From Salinirubrum litoreum (GTDB taxonomy: Archaea; Halobacteriota; Halobacteria; Halobacteriales; Haloferacaceae): a stretch of DNA of 64,000 bases. Shown piece after piece: positions 8,479 to 16,350 of this stretch (position 1 is its first letter; every line of letters starts with the position of its first letter). The stretch lies in contig NZ_JAJCVJ010000002.1 in NCBI RefSeq assembly GCF_020567425.1, positions 186,001-250,000 on the forward strand, written 5' to 3'. The notes under the pieces are model-generated. The model saw nothing but the letters and a program-made list of their open reading frames with translations, was not told the origin of the DNA and ran no database searches. A program made the translations under genes and the position numbers.

Positions 8479-8562
8479 CACGGCGTCTTCGGAAGGCCCG
8501 GTGAAACCGCTGTCGGGTTCCGGTCGGGCGGCGGGTGACACGTGACCATACTGTCGGATGAC

Positions 8563-8576
8563 ACAATATTTATTGT
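8563..8576. promoter_or_regulatory. symmetric AT-rich box over the promoter of the 8603 gene
   Basis: The sequence ACAATATTTATTGT has perfect 6-bp arms (ACAATA / TATTGT) around a TT centre. It lies 27-40 nt before the ATG at 8603, where the TATA box of a leaderless gene should be. It may simply be the TATA/BRE, or a repressor site overlapping the TATA box. The neighbouring flavoprotein gene is divergent and could share control. Confidence 0.45.
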
Positions 8577-8602
8577 ACATCGGTCCGCACCTATCTGAAA
8601 GG

Positions 8603-9310
8603 ATGGCCCACGAGAGTCGAACGGACACGTCGTTCGCCGATGCCCTCGAGGAGTTCAAGCGTCGAGGGAGCAACCTGCTCGTCGTCGGCCCGCCCTCCGA
8701 CCGTGCGCGGTCTGCGATCTGTCGCCGACTGCTCGGTGACGCCAGTGGCCGGACGCGCCGCCGGTTGTTCGTCGAGACCGACGGCACCGCGTCGTGTCTC
8801 GACGACTGTGACGGGGCGATCACGCCGGAGACGACGCGCCTCGTCACCCGGCCCACGCCGACCCGGAGTGCCGCCGCGACGGTCGACAGCTCCACCACGT
8901 CGACCGAGTCGCCCGAGTCGACTGCCGGCGGAGTCGCCCGCAGACACGTCGCGGAGCGTGGGTTGGCGACACTCGCCTGCGCCATCAACGAGGAGATCGG
9001 GGTCTTCACCGACCGCGCCGACGAACTCGACCCGGCGGAGCTTCGGCTCTGTTTCGACTCGTTGACGCCGCTCGTCGCCGAGAACGACAGCGTCGCCGTT
9101 CGACGGTTCCTCCACACGATCACGGGGCGTGTCCGATCGTGTCGCGGGATGGCTCACTACCACCTCGCCGCCGGGCGGCGTGACGACGTGGTCGTCGAAC
9201 TGGCCCCGGCGTTCGACGCGGTGGTCGAACTCCGGATCGACGGCGATCGGCCGGAACAGCGCTGGCACGTCCCCGACCGCGACCTGCACACCGACTGGCT
9301 CCCGCTGTAA
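8603..9310 (+). CDS. conserved haloarchaeal protein (DUF7504-like)
   Basis: 235 residues from the ATG at 8603, chosen because the TATA box lies about 30 nt upstream. An ATG 45 nt further upstream falls on the TATA box. The N-terminal half resembles a degenerate P-loop-like fold (LEEFKRRGSNLLVVGPPS) without a true Walker A Lys-Ser/Thr. The C-terminal half contains LRLCFDSLTPLVAE and RFLHTITGRVR, seen in DUF7504-type proteins often linked to haloarchaeal signalling genes. The role is unknown; a degenerate RecA/KaiC-like regulator is my best inference. Confidence 0.72.
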   Translation: MAHESRTDTSFADALEEFKRRGSNLLVVGPPSDRARSAICRRLLGDASGRTRRRLFVETDGTASCLDDCDGAITPETTRLVTRPTPTRSAAATVDSSTTSTESPESTAGGVARRHVAERGLATLACAINEEIGVFTDRADELDPAELRLCFDSLTPLVAENDSVAVRRFLHTITGRVRSCRGMAHYHLAAGRRDDVVVELAPAFDAVVELRIDGDRPEQRWHVPDRDLHTDWLPL

Positions 9311-9421
9311 GCGTCTCGACTGCTGTTCTCTCGGGGTCCGCGCACACCCGCTCTCGTCCGCGATCCCGTCTCGCTTGCCGGAACCACTGGCTTTCCCCTG
9401 CCGTCGGCCGTGGCACGGGTC

Positions 9422-10255
9422 ATGGGACTCACGACCGAGGAGATCATGGAGTTGAGCCTGTCACTCGTCGACTGGGACGAGGTGCCGGGCGACAGCACCG
9501 TCTACGTTCCCGGCGAAGACATCGAGACCGCACTGGTCGGTATCGACCTGGAGAGCCCGGAGATCCAACTCGCGGCCAGCGAGGGGTACGACCTCGCACT
9601 GGCTCACCACCCGGTCGGCGACGACGCGCGGTTGGAGTTCACCGACGTCCTCGACCGCCAGGTCGACCTCATGACCGACCACGGCGTGCCCGAGGACGCC
9701 GCCGAGGACGCCATCGCCGACCTCCGAGAGCGACTGGACCACTCGGCACACGCCTCGAACTACCGGCACGATCCGAGTGTCGCCGAACTGCTCGACCAGC
9801 CGTACATGAACGTCCACCTCGCGCCCGACGAGATCGGTCGTCGAGCCTTCGTGGCGGTCGCCGAGGACCTTCCGGACGACGCGACGGTCGGCGACTTCCG
9901 CACCGCGCTGCGGGAGGCGTTCCCGGCGTTCCGGGACGCCGACACCGACATTGAGGTGCGACTCGGCGACGCGGACGCCGAACTCGGCGAGGTGGCGGTC
10001 CACCACGCCGCCGGGACGAACGGCGGGGCGTCGGTCGCCGAGGCGTACTACGACCACGGCGTCGACACCGTCCTCTACATCCACGTCGGCGCGGACGACA
10101 CCCAGCAGTTGCGCGAACAGTACGGCGACGAGAAGAACCTCGTGATCACCGGCCACATCGCCAGCGACGCGGTCGGGTTGTCGGTGTTCGTCGACGCACT
10201 GGAGGAGGCGGGCGTCTCCTGTACCTGCATCTCCGGTGTCGGCATCGGTCGCTGA
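9422..10255 (+). CDS. NIF3/DUF34-like dinuclear-metal protein
   Basis: 277 residues. The metal-binding pattern expected for NIF3 proteins is partly visible: LALAHHPVGD (His-His-Pro) near residue 60 and, at the C-terminus, NLVITGHIASDAVG with the second metal-site His. These proteins form toroidal hexamers with two metal ions per subunit; their biochemical role is poorly defined. The start MGLTTEEIM is preferred over an upstream GTG-type extension. It is transcribed alone. Confidence 0.72.
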   Translation: MGLTTEEIMELSLSLVDWDEVPGDSTVYVPGEDIETALVGIDLESPEIQLAASEGYDLALAHHPVGDDARLEFTDVLDRQVDLMTDHGVPEDAAEDAIADLRERLDHSAHASNYRHDPSVAELLDQPYMNVHLAPDEIGRRAFVAVAEDLPDDATVGDFRTALREAFPAFRDADTDIEVRLGDADAELGEVAVHHAAGTNGGASVAEAYYDHGVDTVLYIHVGADDTQQLREQYGDEKNLVITGHIASDAVGLSVFVDALEEAGVSCTCISGVGIGR

Positions 10256-10397
10256 CAGCGGGAGTCGGCCGGTCGGCCCGACCGTCGCCGACCGAGAGCA
10301 CACTGCCCGCATGCGATTCTCGGCGGAACCACCGGACACACAGCCAGGTTTAGGCGAACCAAAAGCCATATAGCCGCGTGGCTACCTACCACGGATC

Positions 10398-10571
10398 ATG
10401 GAGACGGAACCGGACGACGAACCGGCGCGCTTGCGGGGCGAAGAACCCAGTTCGGAGCCCGCCGCGTCGGTGTCGGCCTACGAGAGCAGACCGGGGAGAC
10501 TGGTGTTCACCGAGGAAGGGAACACGGAGGGCTGGATCGCGATCGACGGCGCGGTCGACGTAGAGCGGTAG
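10398..10571 (+). CDS. small conserved-looking acidic protein, 57 residues
   Basis: A 57-residue frame reading METEPDDEPARL at its start and EEGNTEGWIAIDGAVDVER at its end. Third positions are strongly G/C biased. A TATA-like CATATAG lies about 30 nt upstream, so a leaderless start at this ATG fits. The segment YESRPGRLVFTEEGNTEGWIA looks like the core of small uncharacterised haloarchaeal proteins I have seen before. There are no Cys or His residues, so it is not a zinc ribbon. Confidence 0.65.
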   Translation: METEPDDEPARLRGEEPSSEPAASVSAYESRPGRLVFTEEGNTEGWIAIDGAVDVER

Positions 10572-10647
10572 GACCCACCCAACGCTGGGGCGGAGCGTCC
10601 GGCGATCGGACCGAAGCTTTTGCCGATCGGCGACGTAGTCGAACCTG

Positions 10648-10968
10648 ATGTCCCACACGAAAGTCAACGTCACCGACACAGACGCGGTCGCGGACGCGAT
10701 GCACTTCCTGCGAGACCCACTCGACGCCGAACAGTTGGGGTTCACCGTCGTCGACTGTGAACCGGGCTGGATCGGCAAGGAACACGACCACGCCGAGATG
10801 GGCCACGAGGAGGTGTACTTCCTCGTCTCCGGGTCGGCGACGCTGACGGTCGACGGCGAGGAGGTGCCGCTGTCACCGGGTGATGCGGTCCGGGTCGCCC
10901 CCGACAGCGTCCGGCAGATCCACAACGGCGACGGAGAGAGTCGCCTCGTGATCGCCGGCGCACCCTGA
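10648..10968 (+). CDS. single-domain cupin protein
   Basis: 106 residues making one cupin barrel. Motif 1 is KEHDHAEMGHEEVYFLVSG (HxH and Glu as metal ligands) and motif 2 is SPGDAVRVAPDSVRQIHN with the second-motif His. It should bind a metal and may be a small isomerase, dioxygenase or a sensor; the substrate is not predictable. A TTTTGCC box about 30 nt upstream of the ATG looks like its promoter. Confidence 0.82.
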   Translation: MSHTKVNVTDTDAVADAMHFLRDPLDAEQLGFTVVDCEPGWIGKEHDHAEMGHEEVYFLVSGSATLTVDGEEVPLSPGDAVRVAPDSVRQIHNGDGESRLVIAGAP

Positions 10969-11079
10969 CCACGGGCGCTCCGCAGTGTCTCGACCAGGGC
11001 GCACGGTAAACCACACGAGGGCGTCGTCACCGTCGGCGTGACGCGCGACGCTTTTGCCCGTGGCGTCCCAACGACTGCT

Positions 11080-11805
11080 ATGCACGTTCTCGGCGACCTG
11101 GTCGCCCGCGAGCGCCGGAGTGACCACCCCGCACTGCGCACCGCCGGGGGGCGTCGGTACAGCTACCACGACTTCTGTACGACGAGTTACAAAGCCGGGA
11201 ACTTCCTGCGCTACCTCGGCGTCCGGGCCGGGGACACCGTCGCGGTCGAACCCGACCCGGTGCCGGAACCCACCCTCACCTTCTTCGGCGCGGTGCAGTT
11301 GGGCGCGGCGACGCGCTTCGATCCGGGTGTCTCGCGTCGGCCGGAGGTGGGTGGGGACCCGCCTCGGGCGACGGTCGTCCCGGTCGAGCGCGAGTCGGCG
11401 TTCTCGCTCCCGCCGGGCCACAAACTGGCGGTGTACGGCGGGTCGCCGGAGTCGCCGCAGGTAGCCCACTGGGAGCAGGAGGTGTGGAGCGAGAACCCCG
11501 CGTTCCCGCCGACAGAGGTCGATCCGGAGTCCCCGGCACTACTGACTGCCGACGGGAGCGAGTCGAGTCACGAGGACCTGCTGGCGGTCGCGCGACGCGT
11601 CGTCGCCGAGACCGGGTTGGGTGAGCACGACGAGGTGGCGGTTCGGGGGTCGCTGTCGGACCCCGGTGTCGTCGCGGGTGGCGTGATCGCGCCACTGCTC
11701 GCTGGGGCGACCGTGGTGTTCCCGGCCGCCGACGAGGTGTGTGACGTGGCGGTCGGCGAGGGCCCCGAGGAGATGGTCGTCGATCCAGACTCGCTCGACG
11801 TGTAG
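11080..11805 (+). CDS. short AMP-binding (acyl-CoA synthetase-like) protein
   Basis: 241 residues, starting at the ATG preceded by TTTTGCCC at -29. The N-terminal 60 residues (HPALRTAGGRRYSYHDFCTTSYKAGNF, cited as the two parts HPALRTAGGRRYSY and DFCTTSYKAGNF) match the beginning of ANL-superfamily adenylating enzymes. The middle (SPALLTADGSESSHEDLLAVAR) resembles the region near the P-loop, and APLLAGATVVFP resembles a later block. The YTSGTTG-type P-loop and the whole C-terminal lid domain are missing, while a normal ANL enzyme has 500 or more residues. It is therefore a reduced, probably non-adenylating homologue, perhaps an acyl carrier or regulator. It is convergent with rbcL. Confidence 0.65.
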   Translation: MHVLGDLVARERRSDHPALRTAGGRRYSYHDFCTTSYKAGNFLRYLGVRAGDTVAVEPDPVPEPTLTFFGAVQLGAATRFDPGVSRRPEVGGDPPRATVVPVERESAFSLPPGHKLAVYGGSPESPQVAHWEQEVWSENPAFPPTEVDPESPALLTADGSESSHEDLLAVARRVVAETGLGEHDEVAVRGSLSDPGVVAGGVIAPLLAGATVVFPAADEVCDVAVGEGPEEMVVDPDSLDV

Positions 11806-11873
11806 ACGGCGGGCGGAGCAGCGTTCTTCGGTCGAGTCTCGAGGAGGCGACCGATGCTGCCGAGTCGGTCAGG

Positions 11874-13118
11874 TCACCGCGGCGTCTCGGTCCCCCACTT
11901 CTCCAGTGCGGCACCCAACTCGGGCGACTCCTGTGCCCGCACTTCGAGCGGTTCGTCCAGCACCGCCGCCTCGACCGCCGCCCGGAGCGCCCGCGCGCCG
12001 GCCTCCGTTCCTTCCGGGTGGCCGTGGACGCCGCCGCCGGCCTGCACGCAGATGTTCGGGCCCGTCGCCTCGAGTAGCTTCGGCACGAGTCCGGGGTGCA
12101 ACCCGCCGGACGCGACCGGCAGCACGTCGCGCATCCCGTACAGATCGGAGCGAAGCCAGTCGTTGATCCCGACCGTGTCCTCGTTCGCCAACTTACCGAG
12201 CCCCGCCGTGCCGGTGTGGAGTTGATCCACGCCGACGAGTCGGCTGATCTGCGCGAGGACGCGCATCGAGACGCCGTGGTGTGGCAAGCGGTCGAAGGCG
12301 GCGTGCATCGCGCGGTGGGCGTGGATCGCGAGGCCGAGTTCCTCACACCGGTCGCGGACCGTCTGGACCGCGCCCCAGCCGGTCGTCACCACGTCCACCA
12401 TCACGTACTCGCCGCCCGCCTCGGCGACCATGTCGGTGCGTTCGAGCATGGTCTGGGTGTCGGCGGTGACGTTGATGAGGTAGCTCTTGACCTCGCCGGT
12501 CTCCTCCTGAGCGCGGTCGCGGGCGTCGAAACTCTCCGCCAGTCGGTCGGCGAAGGGGTTGAACGACTGGTCCGTGAGGTTCTCGTCGTCCTTCAGCAGG
12601 TCCAGCCCGCCGATCCACGCCTCGTAGCCGACCTCGGCGTGGCGCTTCGTCGAGAGGCCGACCTTCGGTTTCGGCACCGTCGCGGTGATCGGGCGGTCCT
12701 CGACGCCGAAGATCTCCTCACGAACCGAGGAGCCGAAGCCGGGGCCGGTGAACCCCTCGACGACCTCGCGGGGCCACTCACAGTCCAGCAGACGGATCGT
12801 GTCGACCGCCTTCATGCCCATGATGTTCCCGGCGATACAGGAGAGGATCTGCGGCATGTTGCCCGGTTCGAAGAGGCCGGGGGGGTACGCGACCCCGATC
12901 TCGTCGCCGTCGATGGCGAAGGCGGTCGCGCCCATGTCGGTGAAGTCCTCGCCGGTGTCGAGTGCGGCCCAGGTCCCGTTCGAGGACTCGCTGGCGACAC
13001 GGCTCGCGGCGCTCTCCATCGTCTGGTCGTCGGCAGGGTCGATCCGGAACCGGCAGACGAGATCGGAATCGCGCGGTTCGTACGACAGGTCGAGGAAGTC
13101 CTCGTACGTGAGTCCCAT
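11874..13118 (-). CDS. rbcL: form III ribulose-bisphosphate carboxylase, large subunit
   Basis: 414 residues, shorter than plant-type large subunits as expected for archaeal form III. Active-site blocks are intact: KPKVGLS, GGLDLLKDDEN (carbamylated Lys plus Asp/Glu for Mg2+), HAHRAMHAAF (catalytic His), the loop-6 Lys in TAGLGKLANED, SGGLHPG, and the phosphate-binding QAGGGVHGHP. It fixes CO2 on ribulose 1,5-bisphosphate to give two 3-phosphoglycerates. With AMP phosphorylase (28.5 kb) and ribose-1,5-bisphosphate isomerase (30.1 kb) it completes nucleotide salvage into glycolysis; no phosphoribulokinase is seen, so a Calvin cycle is not indicated. A TATA-like TTTTATCA about 25 nt upstream supports a leaderless start. 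Confidence 0.95.
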   Translation of the reverse strand: MGLTYEDFLDLSYEPRDSDLVCRFRIDPADDQTMESAASRVASESSNGTWAALDTGEDFTDMGATAFAIDGDEIGVAYPPGLFEPGNMPQILSCIAGNIMGMKAVDTIRLLDCEWPREVVEGFTGPGFGSSVREEIFGVEDRPITATVPKPKVGLSTKRHAEVGYEAWIGGLDLLKDDENLTDQSFNPFADRLAESFDARDRAQEETGEVKSYLINVTADTQTMLERTDMVAEAGGEYVMVDVVTTGWGAVQTVRDRCEELGLAIHAHRAMHAAFDRLPHHGVSMRVLAQISRLVGVDQLHTGTAGLGKLANEDTVGINDWLRSDLYGMRDVLPVASGGLHPGLVPKLLEATGPNICVQAGGGVHGHPEGTEAGARALRAAVEAAVLDEPLEVRAQESPELGAALEKWGTETPR

Positions 13119-13270
13119 GCCCTCGGAGTACGCGCCTCTCCGTGATAAAACCGGGAGCCGTCAGCGTCCTGTCGTGACCGCCGACGCGTCGATCACACTC
13201 CGGTCGCCGACCCCCGTGTCGCTTGCCGGCCCCGCGCGACCTTTACGGCTCCGGACCGAACGGCCGGTCG

Positions 13271-13954
13271 ATGTCGTCTGCACTGTTCATCGTCAGCGAA
13301 GCGGGGTACTGGGGCGAGGAGTGTATCGAACCTCTCACGACACTCGACGCGGCCGGTGTGGACATCACCGTCGCCACGCCGACCGGCGAGAAGCCGATGG
13401 TCGACGACCGGTCGGTCGATCCCGACGAGGTCGGCGAGGAGATGGCCGAACACGTCCTCGACGTCCACGAGAACGACGAGCGACTGAACGATCCGGAACT
13501 GCTCGGCGCGGTCGATCCACGGGAGTACGACGCGGTCGTCTTCCCCGGCGGCCACGGCACCGAGTGGGACGTGAACCAGGACCGGCACGCCCGGCAGGCA
13601 CTCCTGACGGCGGTCGCCGGCGACGAGGGCCACGCGATGGTCGTCTGTCACGCGGTCGGCATCCTCGCCTTCACCCGCGAGGCCGACGGCTCGTTCCTCG
13701 TGGAGGGACGCGAGATCACCGGCTTCCCGAACGAGTGGGAGGAGGGCATCGTCGACGAGAACGACCTGATGCCGGACGGCCGAAAGCTCCCCTACTGGGT
13801 CGAAGACGAAGTGGTCGCCGCCGGCGGTATCTGGGACGCCGAACTCGATCAGGACACCAGCGTCACGGTCGACGGTGATCTGGTGACTGCGCGTGGGCCG
13901 GGGTCCTCGACCGAAGCGGCCGAGACCCTGCTCGCCGAGATGGACGTGGAGTAG
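13271..13954 (+). CDS. DJ-1/PfpI (Hsp31-like) family protein
   Basis: 227 residues. The family nucleophile elbow is VVCHAVGIL, with the Cys at the sharp turn. FPGGHGTEWD provides the neighbouring conserved Gly-Gly-His-Gly and Asp. The layout resembles Hsp31/YajL-type glyoxalase III or chaperone proteins rather than the short PfpI proteases. The probable role is methylglyoxal or protein-damage defence. The start MSSALFIVSEAGYW begins the first beta strand; an in-frame start 48 nt upstream adds a non-conserved tail. Confidence 0.85.
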   Translation: MSSALFIVSEAGYWGEECIEPLTTLDAAGVDITVATPTGEKPMVDDRSVDPDEVGEEMAEHVLDVHENDERLNDPELLGAVDPREYDAVVFPGGHGTEWDVNQDRHARQALLTAVAGDEGHAMVVCHAVGILAFTREADGSFLVEGREITGFPNEWEEGIVDENDLMPDGRKLPYWVEDEVVAAGGIWDAELDQDTSVTVDGDLVTARGPGSSTEAAETLLAEMDVE

Positions 13955-14081
13955 AACACGAGACGCCGAATCGACTCACCGGGTTCCTTCTGTCTCGTGA
14001 ACTGAGTTCTCTGTCGGCGGTTGCGGTCGGCGCGCGCGACTTGACGCGTGCGAGGTCTTCGTGAGCCTGCGAACGAAGGCT

Positions 14082-14143
14082 CGGAAATCGAAGATTTCCG
14101 GTGGATGAGCATCGCAGTACGGCGCGCCCCTCGTGGGCGCGCC
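14082..14143. repeat. two adjacent perfect hairpins
   Basis: CGGAAATCGAAGATTTCCG (14082-14100) folds with an 8-bp stem, and GGCGCGCCCCTCGTGGGCGCGCC (14121-14143, arms GGCGCGCCC / GGGCGCGCC) folds with a 9-bp stem around CTCGT. They are 20 bp apart. They may act as transcription terminators or processing sites for the flanking convergent genes, or be part of the repeat system. Confidence 0.5.
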
Positions 14144-14227
14144 ACTGTTTGAGAAGCGCAGTCAGTTGGGGAGGGTCGTGGCTCGTGCGATTGCGGTGCG
14201 GTGGCGGTTGCTGTGCGGTTGCGGTCG

Positions 14228-14440
14228 TCTCGTAGGTGCGCTAGATCGAGTAGCGGTGCTGGTGCGGTCGCGGATTGCGGTGCGGTCGCGGTTCCGTGTC
14301 CTACGACGAGTAGCGTTGTTGTTACGGTCGTCTCGTAGGTGAGCTAGATTGAGGAGCGTTGTTGTCGCGGTGTTGTTACGGTCGTCTCGTAGATGCGCTA
14401 GATCGAGGAGCTGTGTTGTCGTGGTCGCGTTCGAGTAGTC
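14228..14440. repeat. 54-bp tandem array
   Basis: The word TCTCGTAGGTGCGCTAGATCGA begins units at 14228, 14331 and 14385 (each time TCTCGTAG.TG.GCTAGAT.GA). The spacing 14331 to 14385 is exactly 54 bp, and the 103 bp before that is nearly two units. Units end in GTTGTTACGGTCG. It is related to the shorter stretch at 6.3 kb. There are no unique spacers, so it is not a CRISPR array. Confidence 0.65.
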
Positions 14441-14511
14441 CACACATCTCAGACCGAGAACGATTCAGTCGTACTTACCGACCCCGACCGCAGTCCCGGC
14501 GTACAGTCGTC

Positions 14512-14802
14512 TCACTCGACTTTGAACACCGCTTCGTCGATACTCTCGCTCCGGCAATCGGGACACCGCGAGGGGTGGTTCACCGGGTCGTCGAAGTCCG
14601 CGAAGCCGCAGTCGGCACACTCCGGCGGGGCGACGAGGAACTGCTCGTCGGTCCCGTCGAGCGACCGGGCGACGTGCCGGAGGTGGTCGTAGACGGTCGA
14701 GCGCGGCACGGCGAGGTCCTCGGCGAGCGTGCTGGCGCTGGCCTGCTCCGCCCTCAGCGCGTCGGCGATACGCTGTCGGGTGGTTTCGTCTGCCTGTCGC
14801 AT
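14512..14802 (-). CDS. HTH transcription regulator with C-terminal zinc ribbon
   Basis: 96 residues from the internal ATG giving MRQADETTRQ; the upstream extension of the frame is non-coding in character. Residues 8-50 form a winged or plain helix-turn-helix (TRQRIADALR, STLAEDLAVPRSTVYDHLRH). Residues about 60-85 hold two CxxC knuckles (CADC and CPDC), a zinc ribbon. This is the architecture of the archaeal predicted regulators with an HTH fused to a zinc ribbon (COG3357 type). It is expected to bind DNA; its targets are unknown. It is a stand-alone gene. Confidence 0.82.
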   Translation of the reverse strand: MRQADETTRQRIADALRAEQASASTLAEDLAVPRSTVYDHLRHVARSLDGTDEQFLVAPPECADCGFADFDDPVNHPSRCPDCRSESIDEAVFKVE

Positions 14803-14934
14803 GGAATACGGTTGGTGGTGGGTGGGTATAGGTCTTCGGCGAGACGTGTCCGTCTGAGAGAACTCGGTCCGAGGAGTCGATGAGAACGTAGTGAACCCTG
14901 CTAGTGAGAACTCCGCGAACTCTGCCAGCAACAA

Positions 14935-15087
14935 CGAGAGGTGAAAGCCCCCGCGCTCTCGGCCCTCCGGGACTCGTTGCGCGCTTCCCTCACGAGGGCG
15001 CGTCGCTTCGCTCCGCGCCCTCGATCAGTCCAGTGCTTACATCGTCCGGGAGGGACCGAGAGCGCGGCCCCTTTCAGTCCCACCCGA
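14935..15087. repeat. inverted-repeat element, copy B
   Basis: The left arm is at 14943-14961 and the right arm at 15057-15075, in the same orientation and with the same end words as copy A: CGAGAGGTGAAAGCCCCCGC on the left and GCGGCCCCTTTCAGTCCCAC on the right. The interior differs from copy A but also folds strongly; GAGGGCGCG...CGCGCCCTC forms a 9-bp stem. Conserved ends and a variable, structured middle argue for selection on structure or for transposition ends. Confidence 0.75.
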
Positions 15088-15097
15088 CTCGGTCAAA

Positions 15098-15170
15098 GCG
15101 CACGCAACTGCGGTGGAAAGTGAAGACGCACGCAACTGCGGTCGGTTGTGACAGCGCACGCGACCGTGGT
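15098..15170. repeat. 28-bp tandem repeat, three units
   Basis: GCGCACGCAACTGCGGT begins at 15098, recurs at 15126 (one mismatch) and in a diverged form at 15154, giving an exact 28-bp period. It lies directly after repeat copy B and about 170 bp before the nuoB promoter. It may be part of the repeat cassette. Confidence 0.6.
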
Positions 15171-15338
15171 TGGAAGTCCGATTCGTTGAGGAGGATCACC
15201 ACCTCTGGCTGGCGAATTCTCGGCGTCGATCAGGAAGATTCGTGAGGCGGCCGAAAGACCCCTGCGAACCCAACTCCCGAATTCGGCGCGTACACCCGTC
15301 TCAGGCCCCGATGCGGCCCGACGGGACAGGTATCAACT

Positions 15339-15346
15339 CTTATATG
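15339..15346 (+). promoter_or_regulatory. probable promoter of the nuoB operon
   Basis: ATCAACTCTTATATGG contains a good TATA box, with a start site expected near 15370. That gives nuoB a 5' leader of about 270 nt, unusual for haloarchaea. The surrounding words match those in front of the detached nuoA gene (ATCAACACTTATACGC), suggesting the two promoters share an origin or regulator. Confidence 0.55.
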
Positions 15347-15371
15347 GACGGCTTACTAACCGCCGACCGCT

Positions 15372-15410
15372 ATGGGATCGGACGAACGACCCGCTGTACT
15401 GCACCCGTAA
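15372..15410 (+). CDS. possible leaderless 12-residue leader peptide
   Basis: An ATG lies about 28 nt after the TATA box, where a leaderless start would fall. It reads MGSDERPAVLHP and then TAA. No Shine-Dalgarno sequence is needed in that mode. It could be an upstream ORF regulating the nuo operon, or chance. No homologue can be checked from here. Confidence 0.25.
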   Translation: MGSDERPAVLHP

Positions 15411-15645
15411 TCCACGCCGGAAGGTGCACCCCCCACGATGTCACTCGGACTTCGCTCACCGCGACCACCAGACAGGCGCGTTCACACGCGAGTAGTCTGC
15501 CGTCCGGCTGGCACCTGGGGAGACGCGGGGAGTGCCCGTGTTTTCTCCGTCTCGACGCGGCGGCGCGTCGGGCTGTCGCCGTCGCGGCCTCTCTGCGGAC
15601 ACGGCCCGCTGGCACCGTTCACCGATCACCGACCGAAGGACCACC

Positions 15646-16350
15646 ATGAGTAGCGAGCAAACACCATTCGAAACAGACACCAGCAAGGTACAGACCGCGA
15701 CCCAGGACGCTCGCTTAGGCGAAGCACTGGACGACCGGTTCAACTCGAAGCTCCGGGAGGCGTTCGGCTCCTCGCCGTTCATCCTCACGAAGTTCGACAA
15801 GTTCATGAACTGGGTGCGGGGGTCGTCGATGTTCATGCTACAGTTCGGCATCGCCTGCTGTAGTATCGAGATGATGCACACCTACGCCGTCAAGCACGAC
15901 CTCGACCGCTTCGGCGCGGGTGTGCCCCGTGCGTCGCCGCGACAGGCCGACGTGATCATCGTGCCGGGGACGATCGTCTCGAAGTTCGCCCCGCGCATGA
16001 AGCGCGTCTACGACCAGATGCCCGAGCCGAAGTTCGTCATCGGGATGGGTTCGTGTACCATCTCCGGCGGCCCGTTCCAGGAGGGGTACAACGTCGTGAA
16101 GGGCGCAGAGGAGGTCATCCCGGTGGACATCCACATCCCCGGCTGTCCCCCGCGCCCCGAGGCACTCGTCTACGGCGTCGCCAAGTTGCAGGAGCGCGTC
16201 GCCAACGGCGAGAGTTCCCCGGTCGTCGTGAAACCGTACGAACTCGAGGAGTTCGGCGACCTCGACCGCGACGAAGTGGTCGAGAAACTCGCAGCGCAGA
16301 TCGACGAGGACGACCTCGTCATGCGGTACAACTGGGCTGATTCCCCATGA
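15646..16350 (+). CDS. nuoB: complex I subunit NuoB
   Basis: 234 residues. The N2 4Fe-4S ligands are visible: the tandem Cys71-Cys72 (GIACCSIE), Cys137 (GMGSC) and Cys167 (GCPPRPEA). This subunit hands electrons to quinone at the junction of the peripheral and membrane arms. The N-terminal 40 residues are an acidic halophile extension. The start is the ATG after ACCGACCGAAGGACCACC; the longer upstream frame is untenable. Its stop overlaps the nuoCD start (ATGA), so it opens a tightly coupled operon. nuoA, normally just upstream, is missing here and lies at 31.4 kb. Confidence 0.95.
   Translation: MSSEQTPFETDTSKVQTATQDARLGEALDDRFNSKLREAFGSSPFILTKFDKFMNWVRGSSMFMLQFGIACCSIEMMHTYAVKHDLDRFGAGVPRASPRQADVIIVPGTIVSKFAPRMKRVYDQMPEPKFVIGMGSCTISGGPFQEGYNVVKGAEEVIPVDIHIPGCPPRPEALVYGVAKLQERVANGESSPVVVKPYELEEFGDLDRDEVVEKLAAQIDEDDLVMRYNWADSP

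Larger units (their letters stand above)
13955..14511. other. 557-bp gene-free structured repeat region
   Basis: No gene is supported. It starts with a plain stretch, then TTGCGGTCGGCGCGCG (also at 6.19 kb), then two perfect hairpins (see 14082-14143) and then a 54-bp tandem array (14228-14440). It sits 3' of the DJ-1 gene and 3' of the convergent HTH gene, so it contains the terminators of both. Confidence 0.7.
14803..15645. other. 843-bp region between the HTH gene and nuoB
   Basis: It holds repeat copy B (14935-15087), a 28-bp tandem repeat (15098-15170), a TATA box (15339-15346) and a possible leader ORF (15372-15410). Open frames of 70-160 codons run through it on the plus strand, but they lack a family match, start at poor codons and cross the promoter. 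In the usual haloarchaeal order nuoA would lie here; no trace of it is visible. Confidence 0.65.

Noticed and set aside
11874-13118. RuBisCO as part of a Calvin cycle
   Set aside because: No phosphoribulokinase is present, while AMP phosphorylase and ribose-1,5-bisphosphate isomerase are; the sequence is form III.
14228-14440. Minus-strand peptide repeat LLDLAHLRDDRNN considered as a repeat protein
   Set aside because: The frame lacks G/C third-position bias, and the repetition is explained by the 54-bp DNA repeat, which recurs in other frames at 6.3 kb.
5845-15087. Region between the two full inverted-repeat copies as a composite transposon
   Set aside because: The copies are in direct orientation 9 kb apart with ordinary chromosomal genes between them and no transposase or integrase gene.
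15170-15649. 159-codon frame leading into nuoB
   Set aside because: It starts at TTG, crosses the TATA region and overlaps the nuoB start out of frame, with no family resemblance.
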